Positions 33,976 to 46,949 of a stretch of DNA of 64,000 bases are shown one piece after another (the stretch's first letter is position 1; each line of letters opens with the position of its first letter). Both the position numbers and the translations under genes were made by a program. The stretch spans positions 8,854,708 through 8,918,707 of the forward strand of contig CM033391.1 of assembly GCA_019426215.1 (NCBI GenBank), read 5' to 3'. Below the pieces are notes generated by a model. That model was given only the letters and a program-made list of their open reading frames with translations. It was not told where the DNA came from and did no database searches. The stretch comes from Buddleja alternifolia. Taxonomy: Eukaryota; Streptophyta; Magnoliopsida; Lamiales; Scrophulariaceae.

Positions 33976-36900
33976 CTAATCAAACCCCATGACCATATCA
34001 TTGCCAAAGCTCGTGATCACCTTTGCCGCCCCCTCACCTCCGCCAACTGCAGCCTCATCAGGCGGAGCTACGGTGGCTGACGGCAAGATAACCGACTCAC
34101 GTTGTGCATCAATGATATTGTTCAGCCTATCTTCATTGAGCCCAAATGCAGCAGCTACCTCGGGCCCTCTCATAGTGTGCAGGAGTGAGTTTGCTCCCAC
34201 CAAGAACTGAGGCCTATTGTTTCGGGCTGAGGTGGTGAAGCCGAAGAACTCGAACGGGCCGGTCCGTGAGGCGATTTGGCAGAACGGGAAGTAGCGGGGT
34301 ATCCAGAAGACATTCCCCTCGGTCACTTTGGCGTTCATGGCTAGGGTTCCGTTGGGAGACACGATTTGGATGGTACCAGCTCCGCTTAGTACTATTCCGT
34401 ACTCGGTTGCTCTTGGATTTATGTGAGGTGCCATCATTGATCCCTGCATTGATCATTAAACAAGAACGTCTTTATGCCATAGAACATAAGTCAATGGTGA
34501 TATGATTTGAGTAGATCGGATTTGTTAAGAATCAGCTAATCAACAAATCACATGACAGGTACAATAATCAGTGTACGTATAATTAGTAAACTTGGTTCAA
34601 GCTTTCATGCTATAATATCCCCTAGTTAGATAGTGCCCGTCTAATGGACAATTAGACTCTGGTACGATCGGGTTTGTATCTCACTTCTCAATAACATTAA
34701 TCACACATAAAACTAGACCCCAATCCCATCCAATCAATTACCAGACAAATTAAGTAAAGGTACGATGAGTGAATCACAAAGCAAATGCATCGCACATCTA
34801 TTATACGCATTGACCAAGTATATATTTGTAAAATTGAGAACATTGCAATTAGTATTGGATATGTGAGCCATATGACCAAATAATATCATAAAATAAGCCT
34901 ATGAGATATGGGAAAAAAGGGCTTTACCGCAGTGAGATTGACGAGATAAACACCGACATCGTCGTGCTTCAGGGGTGAATAATCGGACTCATCCAATGCA
35001 ATGCTCCATCCATAATTGTTCTCGAAATCGTGCTTTCTATCGTAGATGTTATACGAGTCAGGCCCTTTACCGGTTGTGCCCCTAGTTTCCTCCCTCTTCT
35101 TGTGCACCTTTCCAAACATAGAAATCAAGAGCTTCCTAAAAGACCATTTCGGTTGCTCCTCATCTACTCGTTCAAGATCTTCTTCTCTAATATGGACAAT
35201 TCTCCTCATGTGTGCCACTTTTTGATGTTTCTCCATTTCCAAGAATTTAGACCACATACTAGGCGAACGGGAGTCCGATAAGTAAACAATTGGGCCTTCT
35301 TGTTGCCTTGTCAACATTTCCCCTAATTCTGTTTCCGAAACCTATTAAGGCAACAATTTTAGATGGATCTTACAATTTCATTGTACGTGAAAAATAAAAG
35401 CACGAAATCTAGGATAGATTGTTCGCTTACATTAAATGCCGTTGACAATGTTAAGTGATCAAATCCAGAAAGAACCGATGCTGGATACGTGCCACCAGCA
35501 ATGAAGAAAGACTGTAGGCGTAACGAACATAATTATAAGAGATTCTTCATAAATTATTAGATCTGAAATTATATTTTAACAAAGACTGTTGAGTTTTAGT
35601 ACTTGGAATGTATGCCAACTCAAACTCTCTGATGCATCAATGCTGCAGATTACATGAAGCCTCTGCCCTTCTGCCGTATTGATCAAATAAAAAGCCGAGC
35701 CTGCTGCGATTCTATATATATCTCCCCTCTTCAGCGTCCTCTCAACCAGTTCATCTTTGTATATATTTCCAACTCTTGCTTCCCCTGCGTTTATTCATTT
35801 AAATCCAATTCAAAATCTAAGTTATCATTCACCAAAATCCAATATACACATTATACTTCTTTCTATCTAGTCTTCTACTATCTGGTAGTTGCTTGTGAAG
35901 GTTGTTTCAGAATGTGAGGGGCCACGATCAACGAGGCGGTTCAAGAATACGGTATAATACACTATTTTTCACGACTATCATTTCATTAAGGTTGCGTTTG
36001 GCTGGAAAAAGGGATTTTGGATGACTCCAAATTAAGTGGATTTGAAATCAGCCACAATGATTGAAAAATAGCACGATACAACTTGAAATCATCTAAAGGG
36101 GTAAATAGATTTGTTTAATAAATTTGTGAAATTTTCACGACGAGGATTTCGATTTCACTAAGGTTGCGTTTGGATGGTGAGAAACACTTGCACTCAATGC
36201 CATTTGTTATAATATCTAATACCCATGATACCCATCTTCTCGAGATGTCGATCTAGCACCGTCTGCACCAATGGCAATCATGATGATTGATAAAATAGCA
36301 TAGAATGAGCCCGCAAAAGGATTTGCAACCCATTAGACCATCTCCAACCCACACCATTTTGGGTTGGAGATGGTCATTTTGACGCACGTTGGGCTCTTCA
36401 ACACGAGCTATTATTTGCACCAAATTTTGTGTTAAAAATAGGTGTAAAAAGGAATATTCTAGAGAATATTATTTTTGGTGTTAGAAATAGAGTTTTAAAT
36501 TAGAGTAAATTTGCTGTATAACACTAAAATGGTGCAAAAGTTACCCCATTTTAGTATTTTAGTGTTCATGGGTTGGAGATGCTCTTACAACTTAAAATCA
36601 TCTAAAAAAGCTCAATAAATACGCTCAATATATTTAGTTGATGGGCTGTCAAATCAATGCTTCACGCCAAACACAACCTAAATTTCCTATGTACCTCTAT
36701 CTCTCACAAGGAGAAATCTCTAAAATAATAAATAGCTGAGATTGATCATTTGTCACCCGAAGCAACCATATTCAGGTGAACTACTCACATGTTTTTTAGT
36801 TATCTTGCTTAATTTGTAGAATGGCTGAACCCTACAATATATAATAAAGTAACACTATATACCACCACTGTTTCATCGGCCCTTGATTTAATTTAGAAAG

Positions 36901-37562
36901 TATTGATTGACTAAATCAATTGAAGTCTACTAATTATAATAATTTCTTGTCAATCAAGGGGAGGTAAACAAAAGTCAGTATGAAAACTGTGGTATATAAC
37001 ATTTTTCTATATAATATGATCGGTTGGATTAACTAAAAACTAAGTGTAAGAATTTTTTAAGTACTTTTTGCCACATTTTTGTTCACATCAATAGAATTAA
37101 GCAATTTTCTTGAAATGCAGCTCCAAATATTTACAGATCACAACCCCACATGCACAAAACAACAAATACACAAACAAAGAATCAAATAAATAAATATAAA
37201 TACAATCATATATATATATTACCTCTGCGAATGAAGAGGATGAGGCTGGAATCAAGGTACTGAGGGATGAACAAACTCCTAGGCTCCATAGTAATAAACC
37301 CAATATGCATAGGACTTTTCATAAATTTCCCTCCAACGCCCTTCACCACCCTCATATTTCCAGCATCTGTCCTCACCACTTCCTTTGATTTCTGCAACAG
37401 AAACCACTCCTCCCCCTCTCTCCGCCCCGTTCCGCCCTCTCCTCCGCTGCCGCCGCCGCCTTCCGGCCGCTCTCTTTCTTCTTCATAGCCACCCACATCA
37501 GCCACCAGTGACCAGCAAACCACCAGCACTATCACACACAAAGACCAAATTCTCTTCCCCAT
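33976..37562 (-). CDS. Vicilin-like seed storage protein (two-cupin, At2g28490-like)
   Basis: This is a 7S globulin-like protein of the cupin superfamily, expected to enter the secretory pathway and accumulate in seed protein storage vacuoles. Exons on the minus strand are 37562-37223, 35784-35603, 35511-35431, 35341-34928 and 34443-33976; all splice sites are GT-AG and phases fit. The product is 494 residues. It begins with a signal peptide (RIWSLCVIVLVVCWSLVADV), then a Gly/Glu/Arg-rich stretch, then the first cupin (MHIGFITMEPRSLFIPQYLD, RGDIYRIAAGSAFYLINTA). A charged linker leads to GWSIALDESDYSPLKHDDVG and the second cupin (PHINPRATEYGIVLSGAGTI, GNVFWIPRYFPFCQIAS, RNNRPQFLVG). No stops or frameshifts. 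Intron 1 (1438 bp) contains nested MITEs. The closest family I know is the At2g28490 type; whether it is a major storage protein here is not shown. Confidence 0.92.
36162..36678. mobile_element. Tourist-like MITE in intron 1 of the vicilin-like gene
   Basis: The ends GGTTGCGTTTGG and CCAAACACAACC form an inverted repeat with one mismatch and are flanked by TAA on both sides (36159-36161 and 36679-36681), which fits PIF/Harbinger-type insertion. It was later interrupted by the MITE at 36336-36584. A second left end with the same TAA-GGTTGCGTTTGG sequence lies at about 35987, so a partial copy is next to it. Confidence 0.65.
36336..36584. mobile_element. Tourist-like MITE nested in another MITE
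   Basis: The 249-bp element has ends GACCATCTCCAACCC and GGGTTGGAGATGCTC and TTA on both sides (36333-36335 and 36585-36587). Both the TIR type and the 3-bp duplication are typical of Tourist/PIF-Harbinger MITEs. It sits inside the element at 36162-36678. Confidence 0.8.
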
Positions 37563-37631
37563 GATTAGTTCTTTTTTTTCAAATAAATTAAATTGTATTT
37601 TTAAGGTGAAAGAGTATGGAGTTTTAGTTGA

Positions 37632-37687
37632 GTTTATGTAGAGGAAACAGGAGAGAGAAATGGGGGCACAGGTGGCAGCCATGCATG
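37632..37687 (-). promoter_or_regulatory. RY element and TATA-like box upstream of the vicilin-like gene
   Basis: CATGCATG (37680-37687) is a perfect RY element, the binding site of B3 factors (ABI3/FUS3/LEC2) in seed promoters. On the minus strand a TATA-like ACATAAAC lies about 40 bases downstream (37632-37640), and the ATG follows about 70 bases later. A CACCTGTG E-box-like motif lies between. This supports seed expression. Confidence 0.65.
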
Positions 37688-37782
37688 AATTGGAGGCCTT
37701 GCTGGCGTTTCTTGTAAAGACACAATTGAGATTTTTATGGTGAGATATACCAGGTCTCTCAGTCTCGCCTTGAGACAAGGTC

Positions 37783-37783
<1 letters not shown>

Positions 37784-37811
<28 letters not shown>
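37784..37811. repeat. (TA)n microsatellite
   Basis: About 14 TA units upstream of the vicilin-like promoter. Confidence 0.95.
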
Positions 37812-37813
<2 letters not shown>

Positions 37814-37829
37814 AATATGTGTGTATATA

Positions 37830-39560
<1,731 letters not shown>

Positions 39561-39566
39561 TCATCA

Positions 39567-40473
39567 CCACTTAGGCCAACCAAAATAGGGAGAACGAGCA
39601 GTACTACTAATGTTGTTGTTGCTGGACCCTTGCTCGCTATGCTCTTGATGGCCAGATCTGATCCTAGCAATCTCCCAAGGATCTGTCGGGCCATTTCTGG
39701 ATGACTCGTCTGTCACGGACTATAAGCTCAACACGTCAATCACATGAACAACTGGGGGCGTGGAATGACCCACTTGTCTACATTCTTTACGTCGGGGTTT
39801 GGAAGACCCACATATCTGGTGGCTATTTTCGGAATCATTGTCTCATAGTATTACAGGGTCATGAAAGCGTCCCCTGGGTTCATAAATTGGGCTTGTAGAT
39901 GCTAGCCCTCGAAATATAACTTGCAAGTCAGACCAACACCTCTCTCCTGTGTGCTAGTAGCGCTTCACACTATTGCCATTCTGTTATATTAAAACGAGTG
40001 CTTAAAAATTATTCTTAGCCCCTAATCAATGGTTGCATAAATCATGATAGAAAATCTTAATTTATATGTTAATATTGTAGTTAATGGTTGAGTAAGAACA
40101 AGAAAAATGATAACATAAATTGAAGACAAACCTCAAGCAACTCATCTCTATACTCAACTGGGACGTTCATTATATTTGTACGTGGGCAATAATTCACACC
40201 GGGCCATACGGTCAGTCGCTTAAATGTAATATATCTATCCTGCAAGTCTTTGAACTTTTCCCTCAGCAGATTCAGGCTGACATGCCTCCGTAGCTCCACG
40301 CTCATCTCCTGAGCAATGCGACAAAGGATACGATCGACAGTGACCACATTGTGCCAGTTTGTCGATGTAGAAGCAATTTTCAACTTTCTAACAAAAGAAT
40401 CTTCAACTGTTGTGTACCATGATGCATTACGGAATAATTCATCAACGGTGGAATTTTGCCTATTGGACTCCAT
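39567..40473 (-). pseudogene. Myb/SANT-like DNA-binding protein fragment (Harbinger ORF1 type)
   Basis: The first part (40473 downwards, MESNRQNSTVDELFR) resembles the trihelix-type Myb/SANT-like domain: WYTTVEDSFVRKLKIA, LREKFKDLQDRYITFKRLT and GVNYCPRTN. A GT donor-like site follows LLE near 40136. Downstream, in changing frames with stops, GERCWSDLQVIFRG and SRNGPTDPWEIARIRSG continue to about 39567. Proteins of this type are the DNA-binding partner of PIF/Harbinger transposases, but related host genes exist. The stops make it a likely relic. It is separate from the Myb-like ORF at 42924-43861. Confidence 0.6.
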
Positions 40474-41240
40474 TTCTGCAGTCAACACTAGTTCAAAGAA
40501 TATAAACAACTGATTTCCAAGCAATTTTTCATATTTTTCAGTATATGATATCCCAGAAGTTTGTTAAATGGTACACCTATTAGATATGTAAATTGCAACA
40601 AGCTGGCACATAAATCTATATGTATTATTCTAATATCAAGAATAAGCAATTTATTCATATGCAAAATAATAAGTGCTATAAGTTTTGATTATATGAAATT
40701 AGCAAAATTTTGCCTGGGTACTTAATACTATAAGTAGTAACTGTTTTTTGTCAGTTTTTGAAGTCACACACACACATATAAATACATATTTATATATATA
40801 TATATGTATATATTTTATTTGTGCAAATATAATTATCCTATACGCAAATTATTTAATATAATTTATATTATATATAGTACATAGTAAATGATCAAATAAC
40901 AAAGACACAATAAATGGAGATAACAGCAAAGTCATAAATTCTCAATCAACGGAAACATGACAAACATACAGATAGAATATAACGGCAAACGTCATGACAA
41001 GTCACCATCTACGGTGACTAAAATCCGGCAACGACAAATACATAATATAATCACGTGCACACTACATGATCAAATAACATAAGACAGAACAAAAAGAGAT
41101 AACACCAAATTCCCAACTGCCACGCCGACCCCCTAATAGTTTTACCACATCATCATCATGATATGATCCCTGAACATTGATTGTGCTGCAATATTCGCTG
41201 CAGTCGGTTGTATTGGGCGACGTGGATTTACCATCTCCTC

Positions 41241-42618
41241 CTATAACTCTTCATCGTGCAAGTTAAAAATGAAGTCGTCTCGTTGGTATCTCCTTATAAA
41301 GTTATGTAGGACACAACAAGCAATCACCAGTTCAGTTTGTCGAGTTAGCAAATAGTTTGGCATTCCACACCTCAGAATCGGGATCCTCTTCTTAAGTATA
41401 CCAAAACATCGTTCTATAACATTTCGAAGCTTCGAATGACGATGGTTGAACAACTCTTTTGGGCCGCAAGGTCCAGTACGACCCCTAAACTCGTGAAGAT
41501 GATATCATTGCCCTCTAAAAGGCGCAAGGAAAGGAGAGAAGTTGGCATATCCAGAATCAACCAAATAATATTTTCCTACAATGAGTTCACCACATAATTA
41601 TAATGTTAAAGTCAATGTTGAATGATAGATCTTTATTTTAGAAAATAGCTACATTTGGAATAGTGTACCAGGCAGTAGCAGGGGGATATTTGGGTCGTTT
41701 GCAATAGCGTTGCTCAACACTCGTGCATCATTAGCACTCCCTTCCCATCCTGCGTACACATATGTGAACATCAAGTTGAAGTCGCACATTCCAAGGACAT
41801 TTTGACTTGTCGTCCTTTTTCTAGAACGATACACAGTCTGTTGGTTCTCAGGAACGAGTGTTTCGATAATGGTTCCATCAATGGCCCCAATGTAGTCCTA
41901 CACATGTGATAGATGTGAAGACGTGCATTATAAAGTACGATTGCAAACTAATGCTTAAATGAAATTATGCAATTACCTTGAAGTAGGGGTAGAATTCTGG
42001 GTTATATACGATATGATTTGGGGTCTCGGCAAAATTAGGTAGAGTAATGAATTCAGGGGCCATTAAAAGTAAGGCATCCAGTGCCCTGCGAACATGTCGA
42101 TTAATCATTTCTAATGAATGTTGAAAATGCTCGCAACTGTCACGCTGCCTCCTGTGCAATCCCACAGTTTCGATGAAGCTGGCCATGCTCTCTTGGATCG
42201 ACACGAGGCATCGCTGATTTTGACGAATGTAACCTCTCTCCATGATGAGGTCACACAAAGCTAAGAACGGTTCTTTGATCATTCTTAGCATGTTATAAAT
42301 TCTTTCAGGGTGACCCCGCAACAACTCACTCAACCAATCGGATCCCTTCAAACGAGAATCATAAAATGGTCTTTTTTCGATCCTTTCAGATGAACGAAGA
42401 AGATGCGCCACGGTGAATGCATCCTCTTCATCCAAGTCATTGGAATTGACATCAACATTGGGATCCACATCACCATCCTCATAGTAATTATTCTCATACT
42501 CGTCATAGTTAGTGCCACTAGGTCTATCATCCCCATGATACGCAATACTTATTAAATACTTAAACCAAATAGTAAATTGAAACAAGCAATTTAAATAATC
42601 CAAATTTAGTCCCCACAT
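41241..42618 (-). pseudogene. PIF/Harbinger transposase (DDE_Tnp_4, HARBI1-like)
   Basis: The transposase is encoded in three exons on the minus strand: 42618-41977, 41897-41669 and 41575-41241. Introns are GT-AG and phases fit. The N-terminal part has an acidic region (YYEDGDVDPNVDV) and SDWLSELLRGHPERIYNMLR. The catalytic triad is visible: Asp in GAIDGT, Asp in GSANDARVL and Glu in NVIERCFGILKKR. A single TGA (41507-41505) follows PFLAPFRGQ where the family reads ...RYHL; it is a probable CGA-to-TGA change. The true start may be downstream of 42618, because the first residues lie in AT-rich, possibly intronic, sequence. Terminal inverted repeats were not found. Confidence 0.85.
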
Positions 42619-42923
42619 AATTATTTTAAACTAATAAAACACATACTTAAAACGTGAATATAAACTTACAATATTATTCATCGTTAAACCTAAACACGCC
42701 AACTAAATAATTTTTTAAAAACGTAAAATTGTTCGTCATCCAACACATAATACTTGAACAAAAGATAAAAAGAGATAGTACACCCAACAGATAATCAAAC
42801 ACACAAATAATTAGACAATTAGGCAGACAGCTTAAACATATCTCATCCCACCATATCACAGCGCATCTAAAGGCAGTCCACCCAAACCCGTTGTTGCTCG
42901 CGAGTCATGAGGAGGAACCAACA

Positions 42924-43861
42924 TCACCAATTTTGGGCAGTGAGTCGTTCCATTGCCTTGTGGAACTTCTCCGCACTAAGACCCTCCATGGCTTGGAGGC
43001 AAGTCATGCATCTCTCTATGCCTTCCTGCAATGATGCACTAGAACGGGAAGCCCTGTCGGACTTAAATTTTTTCCCAAGACTGTAAGGCTGACTCCAGGT
43101 CACCACTCCTCAAGCTCTTTCGAGATCTACTCGTTGTCGCAGAGGTGGCCATGGACTGTGTGGGTGCACGGGAGGTGGCACTATCAATCATAGCGTCAAC
43201 ATCCGTGTCTTCTTCATCTACCAAATTAAACCTCCCACGTCTTCCTCTCCTATTGACTTGCGAGTCACCCTCCAAATCTGATGGACCTTAGGTCGATGCT
43301 CTAGCTATAGCTCCCGTAGCTATATAGGGTAGGAACATCTTAGCGCACAAGTCATACTTGGGCAGACCACTCTTACGCAATTTTGCATTGCCTGGGTACT
43401 CCTAAGAAGTATGTAGAATACCAAAATTAGCAAACCTAACCCAATTTTAGATAGCTGTTAATATAAATTTGTGTGTATATATAACCCAAAAGTTAGTATT
43501 AGGAAGATACCGCTAGATGGGCCTCCCAAACAGCATCGGTAGCAGTGGCAGTGTGGTTCTCGTAATCCCACCCAAATCCACTTCCACTTCTTACCAATTC
43601 ATTGAACCTCCTCCACATGACCCTAATCCTATTTAACTTGCTCTTCAACTGAGGGATATTATACATGTAAAATGGCGCAACAACCATATTCAAACCTCGC
43701 TCAATGTCAGCCCAAGTTTGAGGGGTAAATGTCGTCCCCGTTAGATTGCCTTTCTTGAACTCTTTGTACATGAGTTCAATAAAAACAGAATCCAAATCGG
43801 TGTTCCAACAGGCCTCACCAAACTTTTTCTTGCCACTACTAGAACCCCCACCACGATTCAT
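42924..43861 (-). pseudogene. PIF/Harbinger ORF1, Myb/SANT-like protein
   Basis: This ORF lies immediately upstream of the transposase on the same strand, as in PIF/Harbinger elements, where both proteins are needed for transposition. Exon 1 (43861-43511) starts MNRGGGSSSGKKKFGEACWN and holds the Myb/SANT-like domain (FTPQTWADIERGLNMV, KSKLNRIRVMWRRFNEL, GFGWDYENHTATATDAVW). Exon 2 starts at 43401 with EYPGNAKLRKSGLPKYDLC. A TAA at 43290-43288 and a frameshift near 43070 break it before the C-terminal EGLSAEKFHKAMERLTAQNW. Confidence 0.78.
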
Positions 43862-43869
43862 CTATCACA

Positions 43870-44660
43870 TACAAAGGAAATAATGTACCACTTTTTCTGG
43901 ATAATATAATCACTTATATATACATATATACATATTGTTAAAACTAGCAACTTCTGGATAATATACAACTTTTTCTGGATAATATAATCACGACAATTAC
44001 ATGGCATATTTAAGGGCTTTGAAGTCTGAAATTGTGTTTAATTATGTAAATAATCATGAGCATTATGCAATTAGGTCTAACTTACTGAAACGTAAATATA
44101 ATTTCATCCTTTTCATCTAATTTGGCTTATTTATTAATTTAGCTTTTGTTTCTTTTTTTATATATAAAATTAGTAATCAATACCCATTTTAGAGAAAGTT
44201 AATGACTTTATTCGAACATATTAGTTTAAACTTTGTTTAGGTGCCACTTAAGCTATGCTTTTCTTTCACTAGTTATTTTCTCGCATATTAGTTTAAAATT
44301 TGTTTAAGTGCCACTTAAATTATGCTTTTCTTTCACTAGTTATTTTATCGCATAAAGTTAATGGAGTATCTTTCGACTTGAGATATCGTATTTCATTACT
44401 TTCTATTTATTTATTTGGTAAATAACAAATTAATGCATTTTAATAATTGCAAATTTCAGTTTGCCACTCCAAATATATGGTTGGTGCCACTTTGCCTACT
44501 GAAAATATGTAAATATAAATCTCTCTATGATTAATTAGGGATAAAAACATTAAACAGGGATAAAAACATATTATTTATTTAATATGGTTGGGCCCACTAT
44601 GCCCACTTTTGTTATTTTTCATCCACTCTGTTTTTTCTCTCTCTACTTCATCTTCTTCAC
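43870..44660. other. AT-rich spacer with a 67-bp tandem duplication
   Basis: CATATTAGTTTAAA at 44217 recurs at 44284. The whole 67-bp unit, including GCCACTTAA and ATGCTTTTCTTTCACTAGTT, is duplicated in tandem with a few differences. No gene is seen. Confidence 0.6.
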
Positions 44661-44664
44661 CAAC

Positions 44665-44785
44665 ACACACACACTCAGACACACACATATATAAACACAC
44701 GTAGACTCTCTCTCTCACACACACACACACACATATATATGTATACACACGCAGACACACACATACGTACGCACACACACATACG

Positions 44786-44827
<42 letters not shown>

Positions 44828-44993
44828 AACACACGCACACACTTATATAAACACACACAGACTCTCTCTCACACACACACATATATATATGTATACACAT
44901 GCAGACACACACATATGTACGCGCACACACATACGCACGCACACACACACGCACACACACACACATATATATATATAAACACACGCAGATAGT

Positions 44994-45028
<35 letters not shown>

Positions 45029-45056
45029 AGTAGACACACACACACACATATATATA
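44665..45056. repeat. Compound (AC)n/(AT)n microsatellite block
   Basis: About 390 bases of interleaved AC, AT, ACGC and AGAC runs include a repeated module of ACACGCAGAC and ATATATAAACAC. The minus-strand Cys/Val-rich reading frames through it are translations of the repeat, not genes. Confidence 0.95.
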
Positions 45057-45059
45057 TTT

Positions 45060-46170
45060 AAAGCAACTAATTTAATAATTATTATCATAGGGCTATATGA
45101 CCAAATTTTATTAGACAATTTTATGATTATAAATGTAAAGTTGCCTCCATGTTGTTAATGACTATCAATATATATGATTATTAGATATTCATCAAAAAAT
45201 AACCACTTTAGTTGATTAATAACACCAAATGAATATTCTACTTAAAAAATCTTCCAACCCTCTTTCGTAAGAGAAGTAACTTCCTCGATCTAATTAATGA
45301 ATGGTTTAGTCCAAAGATAACAAGTTTGAATAGTATTATATAGCACAAAAGTTATTGTGCTCGTATATAAGGACCCCAATTTTGTCTTTTAGAATAAAAG
45401 AAGACCATAATTTATTTATTTTTTGAATAATAATTGAAAAGACCATAGTTATAGGCCCAAGTCAAACCAAAAAAATAAATATGCTTGAAAAAAACCAAAT
45501 CCATGCTCAATATTCAATTCATAATTGATAATTAAAGACTGGGTTAAGTGCAATTTTTTTTAACATAACAAAAAAGTTTAAACACATTTTCATGTTAAAT
45601 AAGATAAGAAGTTTGACTCGAACACGATTCGATTGGTTAAAAGTATGATAAAGTATGTATTAAATTATTAGAGGCCAAACTATATTCGAACTCGACTTAA
45701 TTAACAATCTAATCAAACTGAAACACAACTATAAAGCCCTATAAAAATTCAAACAAATTTAAAAGATACTTTATTTTACTCGATTTCAATATTTTGCAGA
45801 CTGAAATTGATTTTTCCAAAGATCCACGTACATGAGAAGCCTTGTCACCTCCATGCCAGCCTTTTGCCAAACTATATTATATATAAACTAAAATATAAAA
45901 TTTTAAATTATATAAACTATTATATAATCTAAACTATATATATATATATATTATTCTCATTAAAAATAATTATAATATTCGATATGGAACACAAGGCTAA
46001 ATGTAAGACAATTAAGATTCATACAATACACAATATGGTTCACACAAGGCTCATAAGTCATTAGGAGTCCAGCAAATTAGGATAACCTACCAATAAATCA
46101 TACATTCACATATATCTTATTAACCAAAAAACAAACACAAAAATAACACATAAACGAATTTAAAAAAATT
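45060..46170. other. AT-rich spacer
   Basis: No domain, structured repeat or RNA gene is visible here. TA runs lie near 45940. Confidence 0.5.
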
Positions 46171-46249
46171 GACTATAAAAATTGTCTATAAATTTGAGTG
46201 CCAATTGAACTGCTGTAGATCCAAAAAATTTCTTCAAACGTAAAAAAAG

Positions 46250-46534
46250 AATTCAAAAAATTATTAATAAATATGAACATACAAGACTTAAAAAAAGAAG
46301 AGGTGATATGCACCTTCTGTTTCTTCAAAGGCAGAAGAATGTCAGAACTCCCAACAGAGGATGTACCACCAAAGTTTGCTGCAAACAACTAAAGAATTTT
46401 AAAAAATAATTAATAAATATGAACATACAAGACTAAAAAAAAAAGTGATGCACCTTCTGTTTCTTCAAAGGCAGAGGAATATCAAAACTCTCCACAGAGG
46501 ATGTACCACCAAAGAAACCCAAAACAACAGCCAT
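46250..46534 (-). repeat. Duplicated block with a short conserved reading frame
   Basis: Two direct copies (about 46255-46385 and 46405-46520) share CACCTTCTGTTTCTTCAAAG and GAGGATGTACCACCAAAG. On the minus strand each reads FGGTSSV...(P/L)LPLKKQKVH. In the right copy this begins at an ATG (46534-46532) and stops after 33 codons. It could be a captured and duplicated exon of a host gene; I do not recognise the source. Confidence 0.6.
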
Positions 46535-46679
46535 ATTTAAAGAAGATGGGATGTATTAAAGTCAACACGCATGCAATACAGTAGAACCAATAAATCAAAC
46601 AAATTATTGTGCAAAACTGTAGAACCAATAAATTAAACAAATTATTGTATAGAGAGATGAACGTATAGCTGGAGGATGT

Positions 46680-46870
46680 GTGAAGGAAAGGACAAAGGAA
46701 AGTGGAGATGGGGGGAGGACACGTGGGTTGGGGGGCATGGGTGTTGGAAATGGGGAGGAGGGCACGTGTTAGGGGTGTGGGGTGGGGGCTGCGAGGTGGA
46801 AATGGGGGGAGGGCACGTTGGGGTGGGGGAAGGGGCCGGGGGAAGGGGGGTTTGTGCGGCTGCAGGGGAG
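46680..46870 (+). other. G-rich tract, potential G-quadruplex
   Basis: The plus strand here is extremely G-rich, with more than ten runs of four or more G (for example GGGGGGAGG, GGTTGGGGGGC, GGGGGAAGGGGCCGGGGG), and a loosely repeated GGGCACGT/GACACGTG motif. The complementary strand gives an open Pro-rich frame that I regard as chance. Confidence 0.75.
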
Positions 46871-46949
46871 GAATAGTCTAAGGAAATGAAAATTATATTT
46901 TTTTTCAAATTATATATTATTAAATATTATTTAATAATAATAATCATAA

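Noticed and set aside
44575..45118. Cys/Val-rich reading frames on the minus strand
   Set aside because: They are translations of AC/AT microsatellite and have no independent support.
46642..46908. Pro-rich reading frame opposite the G-rich tract
   Set aside because: Composition alone explains it; no domain, no splice context.
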